NCBI RefSeq assembly: GCF_010548305.1
Contig: NZ_JAAGLV010000016.1
Coordinates: forward strand, 1-64,000
DNA from: Streptomyces sp. SID13031
GTDB taxonomy: Bacteria > Actinomycetota > Actinomycetes > Propionibacteriales > Kribbellaceae
DNA: 64,000 bases
Direction: 5' to 3'
Shown here: positions 24,307 to 32,673 of the stretch, one piece after another
How the letters are laid out: the number at the start of each line of letters is the position of its first letter
How positions within the stretch are numbered: the stretch's first letter is position 1
The notes under the pieces: model-generated
The model's input: only the letters and a program-made list of their open reading frames with translations
Told to the model about the DNA's origin: nothing
The model's database searches: none
Translations under genes and position numbers: made by a program

Positions 24307-25161
24307 ATGCCCGTCACTGCCCGACGGACAGCGCTTCAGAGCGCCGTCAGTCACACCGGCGATGCCAGTACCCGGCCCACCGGCCGCGGATTGGCAAAGC
24401 ACCGTAGGTCCAGCAAGTCCGCCACGGCCCCCCGGGCCGCAGCCGCCGTTCTTTCGGTCGGCCTAGCCGTCAGTGGTGGAGCCGCGCTCAGCGTGGTCGC
24501 CGCCCCGACGACCGCTTCAGCTGCAAGCACCACTGCCGGCCAGGTCCGCGGCAGCAGCACCATCGCCAGTCGCCCCCTGATTCGCTTCCGCGACTCGGGC
24601 TCTACCGTCAAATACATTCAGAAGACCCTGCACCTCAAGCAGGACCGGTACTTCGGCAACAGCACGGTCGCCGCGGTGAAGAAGTTCCAGGCTTCCTGGG
24701 GCATCCGCGTCACCGGCTACATGAGCGCGCCGACCTGGAACCGCTTGACCTGGGCCGCCCGCCACGGCGTGCTCTACGGCAAGGGTGGCGCTGCCAGCAG
24801 CACCACGACGACCTTCCGGGCCAAGGTTCTGCGCGAGGCCGCGAAGCTCAAGGGCACCCCGTACCGCTACGGCGGCACGACGACCAAGGGCTTCGACTGC
24901 TCCGGCTACACCGGCTACGTGTACAAGAAGGCCGGCAAGACGCTGCCCCGTACGTCGCGTCAGCAGTACAGCGCGACGAAGCACATCAGCCGCTCCGCCG
25001 CCAAGCCGGGCGACCTGGTGTTCTTCCTCAGCGGTGGCAGCGGCGTGTACCACGTCGGCATCTACGCCGGCGCGAACACGTTGTGGCACTCGTCGAAGCC
25101 TGGCAAGCCGATCGCCAAGGCGAAGATCTGGACCAGCAGCGTGGCCTTCGGCCGCGTCTGA
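24307..25161 (+). CDS. secreted NlpC/P60 peptidoglycan endopeptidase with PG-binding domain
   Basis: A 284-residue protein. A long N-terminal region with a basic stretch (KHRRSSKS) and hydrophobic core (AAAAVLSVGLAVSGGAALSV) ends in TASAAS, an exported signal. Residues about 90-150 form a PG_binding_1 domain (RDSGSTVKYIQKTLHL, then FGNSTVAAVKKFQASWGI). Residues about 170-284 are NlpC/P60, with catalytic Cys198 in FDCSGY, His249 in YHVGIY and His261 in LWHSSK. The enzyme cleaves peptide stems of peptidoglycan outside the membrane. It is controlled by the c-di-AMP riboswitch in its leader, linking wall hydrolysis to turgor or wall stress. Confidence 0.93.
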   Translation: MPVTARRTALQSAVSHTGDASTRPTGRGLAKHRRSSKSATAPRAAAAVLSVGLAVSGGAALSVVAAPTTASAASTTAGQVRGSSTIASRPLIRFRDSGSTVKYIQKTLHLKQDRYFGNSTVAAVKKFQASWGIRVTGYMSAPTWNRLTWAARHGVLYGKGGAASSTTTTFRAKVLREAAKLKGTPYRYGGTTTKGFDCSGYTGYVYKKAGKTLPRTSRQQYSATKHISRSAAKPGDLVFFLSGGSGVYHVGIYAGANTLWHSSKPGKPIAKAKIWTSSVAFGRV

Positions 25162-25209
25162 GGTTCAACCCCGTCAGCGCCCCCGACTCCCCCCTCGGGC
25201 CGCTGACCT

Positions 25210-25267
25210 GACAACCGGTCGTGGCGTCGTCGCCCCCCACCCCTCAGACGACGCCCGGCCGGTTGTC
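25210..25267. terminator. two-part hairpin after the NlpC/P60 gene
   Basis: Outer arms GACAACCGG/CCGGTTGTC and inner arms GGCGTCGTC/GACGACGCC are both perfect. It sits between the convergent hydrolase and response-regulator genes. Confidence 0.7.
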
Positions 25268-25278
25268 CATGTCCGGGC

Positions 25279-25935
25279 TCAGGTGTCGAGCACTCCCGCG
25301 TCGTGGGCGAGGATCGCCACCTGGACCCGGTTGGTGGCGTTCAGCTTCACCAGCACCCGGGAGACGTGCGCCTTCACGGTCGCCTCGCTCATGAACAGCT
25401 CCCGGCCGATGTCGGCGTTCGACAATCCGCGCGCGACCGCCGCCAGTACTTCGCGCTCCCGGTCGGTGAGCGCGAGCAGCCGCTCCTTGGCGATCCGCTG
25501 CCGGTCCGTCCGCGGGTCCGCCGCGAAGTGCCCGATCAACCGCCGCGTCACGGCCGGCGACAGCATCGCGTCGCCGCCCGCCACCACCCGGACCGCCTGG
25601 ACCAGCTCGCGCGGCGGGGTGTCCTTGAGCAGGAACCCGCTCGCCCCGGCCTGCAACGCCCGGAACACGTAGTCGTCCAGGTCGAACGTGGTCAGGACGA
25701 TGACCTTCGGCGGATCGGGCAGCGCCTGGACCTCGCGGGTCGCGGCCAGGCCGTCCAGCCGTGGCATCCGGATGTCCATCAGGACGACATCCGGCTGGTG
25801 CCGGCGAACCATCGCGGCCGCGTCCGCGCCGTCGTCGGCCTCGGCGACCACCTGGAGATCGTCAGCCGACTCCAGGATCATCTTCAGCCCGGCCCGGACC
25901 AGCGCCTCGTCGTCCACGATCAGCAGCCGCGTCAT
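25279..25935 (-). CDS. NarL/LuxR-type response regulator
   Basis: A 218-residue protein. The receiver domain has acidic residues in LLIVDDEALVR, phospho-acceptor Asp54 in VVLMDIRMP, Thr in KVIVLTTFD and Lys in GFLLKDTPP. The C-terminal LuxR HTH (about 150-215) has LTDREREVLAAVARGLSNAD and VKAHVSRVL. Its histidine kinase is the next upstream gene on the same strand, 51 bp away. The pair is divergent from an ABC transporter, the probable target. Confidence 0.92.
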   Translation of the reverse strand: MTRLLIVDDEALVRAGLKMILESADDLQVVAEADDGADAAAMVRRHQPDVVLMDIRMPRLDGLAATREVQALPDPPKVIVLTTFDLDDYVFRALQAGASGFLLKDTPPRELVQAVRVVAGGDAMLSPAVTRRLIGHFAADPRTDRQRIAKERLLALTDREREVLAAVARGLSNADIGRELFMSEATVKAHVSRVLVKLNATNRVQVAILAHDAGVLDT

Positions 25936-25986
25936 CGTTCTCCTTCATTTGCCCGTCGGACTCTGCCATCTCTGCCCCAACCCCGG

Positions 25987-27150
25987 TCACCAGGGCAGCC
26001 AGGCCTCGACCCGCCAGCCGCCGTCCTGAGTCGGTCCGGCGTCGAGCCGGCCACCGGACAGGGTCACCCGCTCCCGCAGCCCGACCAGCCCCGCACCGGA
26101 GCCCGGCAACAGTGAATCAGCCGCCACCGGCCGTACGTTCGTCACCCGGACGTTCACCCCGGTACCGGGCGCGCCCTTCACCAGTACTTCGGTCGTAACG
26201 CCCCGCGCATGCTTGTGCACATTGGTCAGCGCCTCCTGCACCACCCGATAGACCGTTCGCCCGACCAGAGCCGGTACCTCGTCCGGCAGGGTCAACGAGC
26301 TCGTCACCTGTACGCCGGCCGCGCGCGACGCCTCGACCAGGCGGGCCAGGTCAGCTGCACGTGGTACCGGAGCCAGCTCCGCACCGCTCTGGCTCAGGTC
26401 GGTTCGCAGGACGCCGAGAACCTCGCGGAGATCCTCCATCGCCTGCCGGGCGGTCTCGCGGATCAGCCCGGCCGTGCTCTCCACCTTCTCCGGACCGACG
26501 GCCGGGTTCACCTCGAGGCCGCCGGCGTGCAGAGCGATCAGCGACACCTTGTGGGCGAGCACGTCGTGCATCTCCTGCGCGATCCGGGCCCGCTCTCCCA
26601 ACCGGGCCTGCTCGGCCCTCAGCTCCCGCTCCGACTCCGCCCGCTCGGCCCGGTCGCGCAGGGACACCATCAGGTCGCGCCGGGCGCCGATGTAGGCGCC
26701 GATCGCGACCCAGGTGCCGATCACGAAGGGGCCGGTGAAGATCGGCACCGTGGGATCGCCGCTGGCCGGCCGGTTCCCGATCACGTACGCGACGTACGCC
26801 GCGAAGGTCAGGACGGCCAGTACGAGGTCGCGGCGGCGGATCGCGAGTGTCAGCAGCGCGAGCCCGATCGGCATGAAGATCCCGGCGACGCCCATCGCGA
26901 CCACGGCCATGACGGTGACCAGGACCGGATACTTCCGGCGCCACCACAGAGCCAGTGAGGCGATCGCGCCGAGGGCGAACACCATCCAGTCGGGATGCCA
27001 GCCGGGATTGCCCCCTGCCGCCTGCAAGACGATCGTGAGCAGGCTGAACCCGACGTACATCAGGTCGCGGAAGCGCGGCGCGTGCCGGACGAACCAGGCA
27101 TACCAGCGCCGCAACCGTTGCATTGAGTCAGCGTAGTCGCGGCACGTCAC
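25987..27150 (-). CDS. membrane histidine kinase of the HisKA_3 (NarL partner) class
   Basis: A 387-residue protein. The N-terminal sensor has four to six hydrophobic segments within residues 30-155 and no large extracellular domain, as in DesK-like kinases. A coiled linker (about 165-190) leads to the HisKA_3 phospho-acceptor His195 in QEMHDVLAHK. The ATPase domain has VVQEALTNVHKHA (N box) and GSGAGLVGLRERV (G2 box). It pairs with the response regulator downstream. GTG 27150 has a GAGGGA sequence upstream; ATG 27123 is an alternative start. Divergence from the ABC exporter suggests sensing of membrane stress or a peptide, a known theme for this arrangement. Confidence 0.9.
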   Translation of the reverse strand: MTCRDYADSMQRLRRWYAWFVRHAPRFRDLMYVGFSLLTIVLQAAGGNPGWHPDWMVFALGAIASLALWWRRKYPVLVTVMAVVAMGVAGIFMPIGLALLTLAIRRRDLVLAVLTFAAYVAYVIGNRPASGDPTVPIFTGPFVIGTWVAIGAYIGARRDLMVSLRDRAERAESERELRAEQARLGERARIAQEMHDVLAHKVSLIALHAGGLEVNPAVGPEKVESTAGLIRETARQAMEDLREVLGVLRTDLSQSGAELAPVPRAADLARLVEASRAAGVQVTSSLTLPDEVPALVGRTVYRVVQEALTNVHKHARGVTTEVLVKGAPGTGVNVRVTNVRPVAADSLLPGSGAGLVGLRERVTLSGGRLDAGPTQDGGWRVEAWLPW

Positions 27151-27290
27151 GACTTACGTCCCTCTTTCGGTGATGCCTGTCCTCCCCCCTGCGGTGGGGG
27201 GTCAGGGTCATTCCCGACGACTTAAGTAGGGGGTGACTGCAGACGCTCGGTCGATGTGGCGAGGGGGTCCCGACCGGTTGAGTAGGGGAC

Positions 27291-28178
27291 ATGATCACCG
27301 TCGAGAACCTCAGCAAGCGCTACGGCCAGCACACCGCCGTCTCCAACGTCTCCTTCACCGTCGAGCCCGGCAGCATCACCGGCTTCCTCGGCCCGAACGG
27401 CGCCGGCAAATCCACCACGCTGCGCATGCTGACGGGACTCACCCCGCCCAGCTCGGGCCACGCGACGATCGCCGGCAAGAAGTACTCCGACCTGCCGAAC
27501 CCCGGGCGCGTCGTCGGCGTGATGCTCGACGCGGCGGCCCAGCACCCGGGCCGTACCGGTCGCGAGACGCTGCTGCTCAACGCGTCGCTGCTCGGCGTAC
27601 CGAGCAGCCGTGCGGACGAGATGCTGGACGCCGTCGGCCTGACGCCGGCCGCCAAGCGCCGCGTCGGTCAGTACTCGCTGGGGATGCGGCAGCGCCTGGG
27701 GATCGCGGCCGCTCTGCTCGGCGACCCGGCCGCGCTGATCCTCGACGAGCCCGCGAACGGCATGGACCCCGAAGGCATCCGCTGGATGCGCGGCCTGCTG
27801 CAGGACTTCGCCTCGCGCGGCGGCACGGTGATCCTGTCCAGCCACCTGCTGGGCGAGGTCCAGGCGACCGTCGACCGGCTGGTCGTCATCGGCGGCGGCA
27901 AGATCGTCGCGAACGGCTCGCTGGAAGAGCTGCTGGCCGGTAGCGGCACGCTCGTCCGCGGCCTCGACCCGATCGGCCTGAACCAGGCGCTGACCGCCGC
28001 CGGGCTCGACCTCGAGCCCCTGTACGACGGCGCGCTGCGCGTCGACGCCACCGCCGAGCAGGTCGGTCGCGCCGCGGCCGCCGCCGGCCAGGTCCTGCTC
28101 GAACTGCGCGAGAGCGACGGCGCCGGCCTGGAGGAGCTCTTCTTCCAGCTCACCACGCCCGCCGCCGCAGCTGCCTGA
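27291..28178 (+). CDS. ABC exporter ATP-binding protein
   Basis: A 295-residue protein. Walker A is GPNGAGKST, the signature motif is YSLGMRQRLGIAAALL, Walker B is ALILDEPANGMDP, and the switch His is in ILSSHLLGEV. An extra C-terminal domain (about 215-295) ends in Ala. This is the class of drug- or bacteriocin-exporting ATPases (CcmA/NatA-like). It works with the permease encoded 35 bp downstream, energising export across the cytoplasmic membrane. It is divergent from and probably controlled by the neighbouring two-component system. Confidence 0.92.
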   Translation: MITVENLSKRYGQHTAVSNVSFTVEPGSITGFLGPNGAGKSTTLRMLTGLTPPSSGHATIAGKKYSDLPNPGRVVGVMLDAAAQHPGRTGRETLLLNASLLGVPSSRADEMLDAVGLTPAAKRRVGQYSLGMRQRLGIAAALLGDPAALILDEPANGMDPEGIRWMRGLLQDFASRGGTVILSSHLLGEVQATVDRLVVIGGGKIVANGSLEELLAGSGTLVRGLDPIGLNQALTAAGLDLEPLYDGALRVDATAEQVGRAAAAAGQVLLELRESDGAGLEELFFQLTTPAAAAA

Positions 28179-28213
28179 AACACCGACCTTTCTACCTCCT
28201 GGAGTCCAAGATC

Positions 28214-29029
28214 ATGGCTGTTTCCGAAATCACCTCTCCGGTCGTCGCGGCGACTCTGGGCAAGCACCGCGCCGCCGTCGCCACCTCACTGCCGCCCGCG
28301 CGCGCCCAGTCCTTCCTCAAGCTCGTCACGATCGAGCTGCGTAAGTCGGTCAACACCCGCAGCGGCCGGTTCCTGATCCTGGGCATCCTGGCCCTCGCGG
28401 TGGCCGCACTCACCTGGCAGCTGACCCACCTGACCGACGGCAAGCAGGCCTTCGACGGCTATCTGAGCGCCGCGTCGACCGGTGTGCTGTTGCTGCTGCC
28501 GGTGATCGGCGTGATGGCGATGACGAGCGAGTGGACCCAGCGGACCGCGCTGACCACCTTCACGCTCTCGCCGCGCCGGATCCGGGTCCAGCTCGCCAAG
28601 TTCACCTCCGCGATCGCACTGAGCGCCGTCGTCCTGACCGTGACCGCCCTGCTCGCGCTCGCCGCCACCGCGCTCGGCGGGGCCATCAGCGGCGACGGAT
28701 CGACGTACGCCGGACTGGGCGGCGCGCTGGCCGGGGCCTACCTGACGACCGCGCTGAACGTCGTGATGGGTGCCGCCTTCGGTGCGGTGATCGCCCAGAC
28801 CGCGGTCGCGATCCTGGTCTTCTTCGTCGCCCCGACCGCCTGGGCCCTGGCCGGGCCTGCCCTGTTCAAGGACAACGCCAACTGGCTCGACGTGTTCGGC
28901 GCCTTCGGCCGGATCGCCGAGCGCGATCTGCACGGGATGCTGCCCGAGACGCTCACCGCGATCGCCGTCTGGGTGGTCCTGCCGACGATCGTCGGACTGT
29001 GGGCAAGCTCACGTCGCGAGGTGAAGTAA
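28214..29029 (+). CDS. ABC exporter permease (ABC-2 type)
   Basis: A 271-residue protein. A soluble N-terminus with LRKSVNTRSGRFLI leads into six hydrophobic segments, among them LILGILALAVAALTWQL, STGVLLLLPVIGVMAM, IALSAVVLTVTALLALAA, AYLTTALNVVMGAAFGAVI, VAILVFFVAPTAWALAG and LTAIAVWVVLPTIVGLWA. It also carries the EWTQRTALTTFTLSPRR turn typical of NatB-like permeases. It forms the membrane channel for the ATPase encoded just upstream. A stable hairpin ends the operon. Confidence 0.9.
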   Translation: MAVSEITSPVVAATLGKHRAAVATSLPPARAQSFLKLVTIELRKSVNTRSGRFLILGILALAVAALTWQLTHLTDGKQAFDGYLSAASTGVLLLLPVIGVMAMTSEWTQRTALTTFTLSPRRIRVQLAKFTSAIALSAVVLTVTALLALAATALGGAISGDGSTYAGLGGALAGAYLTTALNVVMGAAFGAVIAQTAVAILVFFVAPTAWALAGPALFKDNANWLDVFGAFGRIAERDLHGMLPETLTAIAVWVVLPTIVGLWASSRREVK

Positions 29030-29053
29030 CACCCCCGTCAGGGGTCAAAGACG

Positions 29054-29095
29054 CGGGAGGCCTGGCCGGTTTGAGGGGACTGGTCAGGCCTCCCG
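29054..29095 (+). terminator. hairpin after the ABC exporter operon
   Basis: CGGGAGGCCTGGCC pairs with GGTCAGGCCTCCCG with minor mismatch, 24 bp after the permease stop. Confidence 0.75.
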
Positions 29096-29245
29096 GCCTG
29101 TTCTCGGACTTCTTCGGGGGTCCAGTCAGGGGCCGGTGCGTGTGTCGGACACCGGGTCCGGGTAACCTAGAGGCACGATTACTGACGACTGATCCGTGGG
29201 CGCCACGCTGCGTACCCGGTTGACTTGTGCGAGGGGGTCGACGCT

Positions 29246-29434
29246 ATGGGGCGCGGCCGTGCAAAGGCCAAGCAGACGAAGGTCGCACGCGACCTGAAGT
29301 ACCGCACCTGGGACACCGACTTGGACCAGCTCAAAAAAGAGCTGTCCGGCGGCGACGAGGGTGGTACCTCTGCGAACGGCAACAACGACACAGACGTCGG
29401 CGATGACGCCGACGACTACCACCCCCGTCGGTAA
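29246..29434 (+). CDS. DUF3073 family protein
   Basis: A 62-residue protein starting at ATG 29246 with GAGGGGG upstream. The basic N-terminus (MGRGRAKAKQTKVARDLKYR) and acidic Asp-rich C-terminus (GDDADDYHPRR) are typical of DUF3073. This family is conserved in actinobacteria and usually encoded next to purM, exactly as here. The molecular role is unknown. A strong hairpin follows. Confidence 0.93.
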   Translation: MGRGRAKAKQTKVARDLKYRTWDTDLDQLKKELSGGDEGGTSANGNNDTDVGDDADDYHPRR

Positions 29435-29454
29435 AGCCGCAGTAGCACTCTGAT

Positions 29455-29491
29455 CGACCTGCCCAGCGCCTCAGGGCGCCTGGGCAGGTCG
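29455..29491. terminator. 16-bp hairpin after DUF3073
   Basis: CGACCTGCCCAGCGCC pairs with GGCGCCTGGGCAGGTCG around TCAG with a single bulge. Confidence 0.75.
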
Positions 29492-29606
29492 ACTGTGCTT
29501 GGCCGACGAATTTCCACCACACGGCAGGACAGGGCACGCCAGCCTGCCCTTACGAAGCGTTCGCTGTGCTGAGATCCACAGTGCTGCGTTCGTTGCGCGG
29601 ATGACC

Positions 29607-29638
29607 TCCGGCGCCCGAGGAAGCTCCTGGGCGCCTGA
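29607..29638 (-). terminator. probable purFM terminator hairpin
   Basis: GGCGCCCGAGGA and TCCTGGGCGCC can pair with one bulged base, about 80 bp after the purM stop. The rest of 29492-29715 shows no gene. Confidence 0.45.
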
Positions 29639-29715
29639 GGACCGTCGTCATGGGCCTTGCTCGTCATAGGCCTGCGCTGAGGGCCGTCGTTGCCTGGCCT
29701 GCAGCCGCGGCTGGA

Positions 29716-30795
29716 TCAGCCGGCGTAGGTGCCTTGCAGCTCGACGCCTGTCGTGGCGTCGGTGACCGTGCTGACCTCGCCACACACCCAGGCGGCGATG
29801 TCGCGCTCGGCCAGCGCCGCGATCGCGCGGTCCGCCGCGGCCGGATCGAGGATCGCGACCATGCCGACACCCATGTTCAGCGTCTTCTCGAGCTCGAGCT
29901 GCGGGACGCCACCCAGCTGACCGACCAGGCCGAAGATCGGCGCCGGGGTCCAGCTGGACCGATCGATCCGGACCGCGAGGTCGTCGGGGATGACGCGGGC
30001 CAGGTTCGCCGCGAAGCCACCGCCGGTGATGTGGGACATCGCGTGCAGAGGCTTGTCCTCGGCTGCGTTGAGCTCCTGGATCAGCTCGAGGCAGTGCTTG
30101 GCGTAGACCCGGGTCGGGATCAGCAAGGTGTCGCCGAGCGTGCCGCCGAGCTCGGGGACCTCGCGGTCGAGCTGCCAGCCGGCCCGGTCGAAGAACACGT
30201 GCCGGACGAGGCTGTAGCCGTTCGAGTGCAGCCCGGAGGACGCCATCGCGACCACCACGTCACCCGCCCGGACCCGGTCGGCGCCGATCACCTCGTCGGC
30301 CTCCACGACTCCGGTCGCAGCGCCGGCGACGTCGTACTCGTCGGCCTCCAGCAGACCCGGGTGCTCGGCCGTCTCGCCGCCGACGAGCGCAGTACCGGCC
30401 TCTACGCAGGCCTCGGCGATGCCCTTGACGATCTGCGCGATCGTCTCCGGCACCACCTTGCCGGTGCAGATGTAGTCGGTCATGAACAGCGGCTCGGCGC
30501 CGCAGACGACCAGGTCGTCGACGACCATGCCGACCAGGTCGAAGCCGATCGTGTCGTGCCGGTCCATCTTCTGGGCGATCGCGACCTTGGTCCCGACGCC
30601 GTCCGTGGAGGTGGCCAGCAACGGCCGCCGGTACGCCGTCAGCGCACTCGCGTCGAACAGCCCGGCGAAGCCGCCGAGCCCGCCGACCACCTCGGGGCGG
30701 GTCGCCTTGGCCACCCATTCCTTCATCAGCTCGACGGCCCGGTCACCGGCCTCGATGTCGACGCCGGCGGCCGCGTAGCTCGCGCCCTCGCTCAC
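29716..30795 (-). CDS. purM: phosphoribosylformylglycinamidine cyclo-ligase
   Basis: A 359-residue PurM, the usual length. It converts FGAM and ATP to aminoimidazole ribotide in de novo purine synthesis. The sequence starts YAAAGVDIEAGDRAVELMK. It has the ATP-binding STDGVGTKVAIA segment, the conserved DLVVCGAEPLFMTDY, VGGETAEHPG, SSGLHSNGYSLVR, and HITGGGFAANLARV near the middle of the second domain. It follows purF by 52 bp on the same strand. The purF-purM-DUF3073 block is standard actinobacterial synteny. Confidence 0.97.
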   Translation of the reverse strand: MSEGASYAAAGVDIEAGDRAVELMKEWVAKATRPEVVGGLGGFAGLFDASALTAYRRPLLATSTDGVGTKVAIAQKMDRHDTIGFDLVGMVVDDLVVCGAEPLFMTDYICTGKVVPETIAQIVKGIAEACVEAGTALVGGETAEHPGLLEADEYDVAGAATGVVEADEVIGADRVRAGDVVVAMASSGLHSNGYSLVRHVFFDRAGWQLDREVPELGGTLGDTLLIPTRVYAKHCLELIQELNAAEDKPLHAMSHITGGGFAANLARVIPDDLAVRIDRSSWTPAPIFGLVGQLGGVPQLELEKTLNMGVGMVAILDPAAADRAIAALAERDIAAWVCGEVSTVTDATTGVELQGTYAG

Positions 30796-30847
30796 TGTGG
30801 TTCTCCTTCTTGGGGGCCTGATGCACTGCAGACAGAACAGTCGGGCC

Positions 30848-32410
30848 TTACGGCCGGGACAGCGCGTCCGCTGCGCCGGCGCCGCCGGACACTGTGGCGA
30901 GGCCGTCGATATCGGTGTTCACCGGTACTTCGAGCAGGTGCTTGCCGAGGTGCTCCGGCTCCGGCAGCGCGATCGGGTAGATCCCGTCGAAGCAGGCGCG
31001 GCAGAGCTTGTCCTTGGGCACCGAGGTGGCCTCGATCAGCCCGTCCAGGCTGACGTACCCGAGTGAGTCGGCGCCGATCGAGCGGCAGATCTCCTCGGTG
31101 TTCAGGCCGTTCGCGATCAGCTCGGCCCGGCTGGCGAAGTCGATGCCGTAGAAACACGGCCACTTCACCGGCGGCGACGAGATCCGGACGTGGATCTCGG
31201 CCGCGCCCGACTCGCGCAGCATCCTGATCACCGCGCGCTGGGTGTTGCCGCGGACGATCGAGTCGTCGACGACGACCAGGCGCTTGCCCTCGATCACCTC
31301 GCGCAGCGGGTTCAGCTTCAGCCGGATGCCCAGCTGGCGGATCGTCTGGCTCGGCTGGATGAACGTGCGGCCGACGTAAGCGTTCTTGACCAGGCCGGAC
31401 CCGTAGGGGATGCCCGACTCCTCGGCGTACCCGATGGCACCCGGCGTACCGGACTCCGGGGTGGCGATCACCAGGTCGGCCTCGACCGGGTGCTCGCGGG
31501 CCAGTTGGCGGCCGACCTCGACGCGAGTCGTGTGAATCCGCTGACCGGAGATCTGGGTGTCCGGGCGGGCCAGGTAGACGAACTCGAACAGGCAGCCCTT
31601 GGGCTCCGGCTCGGCGAACGTGGTCGAGCGCAGGCCGTCCTCGTCGATGGCGACGATCTCGCCCGGCTCCACTTCACGGATGAAGCTCGCGCCGACGATG
31701 TCGAGCGCGGCGGTCTCGCTGGCCACCACCCAGCCCCGCTCGAGCCGGCCGAGCACCAGCGGGCGGACGCCCTGCGGGTCGCGGGCGGCGTACAGGGTGG
31801 TTTCGTCCATGAAGACCAGGCTGTAGGCACCCTTGACCTTCGGCAGCACCTTGGCGGCAGCCTGCTCGATGGTCAGGTCCGGGTAGCCGGCCAGCATCGA
31901 GGTGAGGATGTCGGTGTCGGAGGAGGCGTTGTGCTTGGCATTCGCCCGCGCGTGCTCGATGTCGACGTCCAGCCCCAGGTCGAGGTCGTCGTTGCCGGCA
32001 AGCGTCGCGGCCAGTTCACCGGTGTTGGTGAGGTTGCCGTTGTGCCCGAGCGCGATCGAGCCGGTCGCGGTCGACCGGAACGTCGGCTGGGCGTTGGCCC
32101 AGACGCTCGACCCGGTCGTCGAGTACCGGCAGTGACCGACGGCTATATACCCCTTCAGGGATGCAAGCGTCGCCTCGTCGAAGGCCTGGCTGACCAGACC
32201 CATGTCCTTGTAGACCAGGATCTGACTGCCGTTGCTGACCGCGATGCCAGCTGACTCCTGCCCCCGGTGCTGCAGAGCGAAGAGTCCGAAATAGGAGAGT
32301 TTGGCAACCTCTTCCCCCGGAGCCCAGACCCCGAAGACGCCACAAGCGTCCTGCGGGCCTAGGTCCTGCGGGTCAAGATCATGAGTGAGCCGACCATCGC
32401 CACGAGCCAC
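30848..32410 (-). CDS. purF: amidophosphoribosyltransferase
   Basis: A 520-residue PurF that makes phosphoribosylamine from PRPP and glutamine, the first step of purine synthesis. The N-terminal nucleophile Cys23 lies in DACGVFGVW after a short leader that is expected to be removed. ALQHRGQESAGIAV and GHNGNLTNT belong to the glutaminase domain. The PRTase domain carries the PRPP loop VVDDSIVRGNTQRA. Cysteines in the C-terminal part (CRACFDGIYP, VKWPCFYGIDF) fit the iron-sulfur type. The start is GTG, since no ATG precedes the conserved DxC region. It is upstream of purM in one operon. Confidence 0.97.
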   Translation of the reverse strand: MARGDGRLTHDLDPQDLGPQDACGVFGVWAPGEEVAKLSYFGLFALQHRGQESAGIAVSNGSQILVYKDMGLVSQAFDEATLASLKGYIAVGHCRYSTTGSSVWANAQPTFRSTATGSIALGHNGNLTNTGELAATLAGNDDLDLGLDVDIEHARANAKHNASSDTDILTSMLAGYPDLTIEQAAAKVLPKVKGAYSLVFMDETTLYAARDPQGVRPLVLGRLERGWVVASETAALDIVGASFIREVEPGEIVAIDEDGLRSTTFAEPEPKGCLFEFVYLARPDTQISGQRIHTTRVEVGRQLAREHPVEADLVIATPESGTPGAIGYAEESGIPYGSGLVKNAYVGRTFIQPSQTIRQLGIRLKLNPLREVIEGKRLVVVDDSIVRGNTQRAVIRMLRESGAAEIHVRISSPPVKWPCFYGIDFASRAELIANGLNTEEICRSIGADSLGYVSLDGLIEATSVPKDKLCRACFDGIYPIALPEPEHLGKHLLEVPVNTDIDGLATVSGGAGAADALSRP

Positions 32411-32431
32411 GCGGCTCAGTGTACGGGAGGG

Positions 32432-32575
32432 CTACATCCCCCAGCAGACCGCGGTGATCCCGCAGCCGGGTTCGGCCGGAGGCGGCGCCGCCTCGGCAGC
32501 GGTCTTGCCGGGCAGGAGCGTAATAGCCGTGAAAACCAGAGCAGCGACGACTACAGTGAGCCACTTCTTGATCAC
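32432..32575 (-). CDS. small secreted two-cysteine peptide
   Basis: A 47-residue protein from GTG 32575, with AAGGA about ten bases upstream. The N-terminus (KKWLTVVVAALVFTAITLLP) is a classical signal peptide. Cleavage near TAAEAA would leave a short Pro-rich peptide ending CGITAVCWGM, in which two cysteines four residues apart could form a small loop. It is divergent from two TrmB-LuxR regulator genes 98 bp away. It is not recognised as a known family. A signalling or antimicrobial peptide is possible but only inferred from size, export and context. Confidence 0.6.
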   Translation of the reverse strand: MIKKWLTVVVAALVFTAITLLPGKTAAEAAPPPAEPGCGITAVCWGM

Positions 32576-32601
32576 GAGACGTCCTTTCGAAATAATCGGG
32601 T

Positions 32602-32623
32602 GACCAATCAAGCGCTCATTGTC
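32602..32623. promoter_or_regulatory. imperfect palindrome in the divergent peptide/regulator promoter region
   Basis: GACCAAT and ATTGTC flank AAGCGCT, giving an imperfect dyad centred on AGCGCT midway between the peptide gene and the regulator gene. It is a candidate operator for the LuxR-type regulators. Confidence 0.35.
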
Positions 32624-32673
32624 GGCGCGCTCTGTATATGGTCGGTTCCAAACAAGTACCGAAGGAGTGCGCC

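Noticed and set aside
31190-32254. Plus-strand open frame inside purF
   Set aside because: Antisense to a certain purF reading frame.
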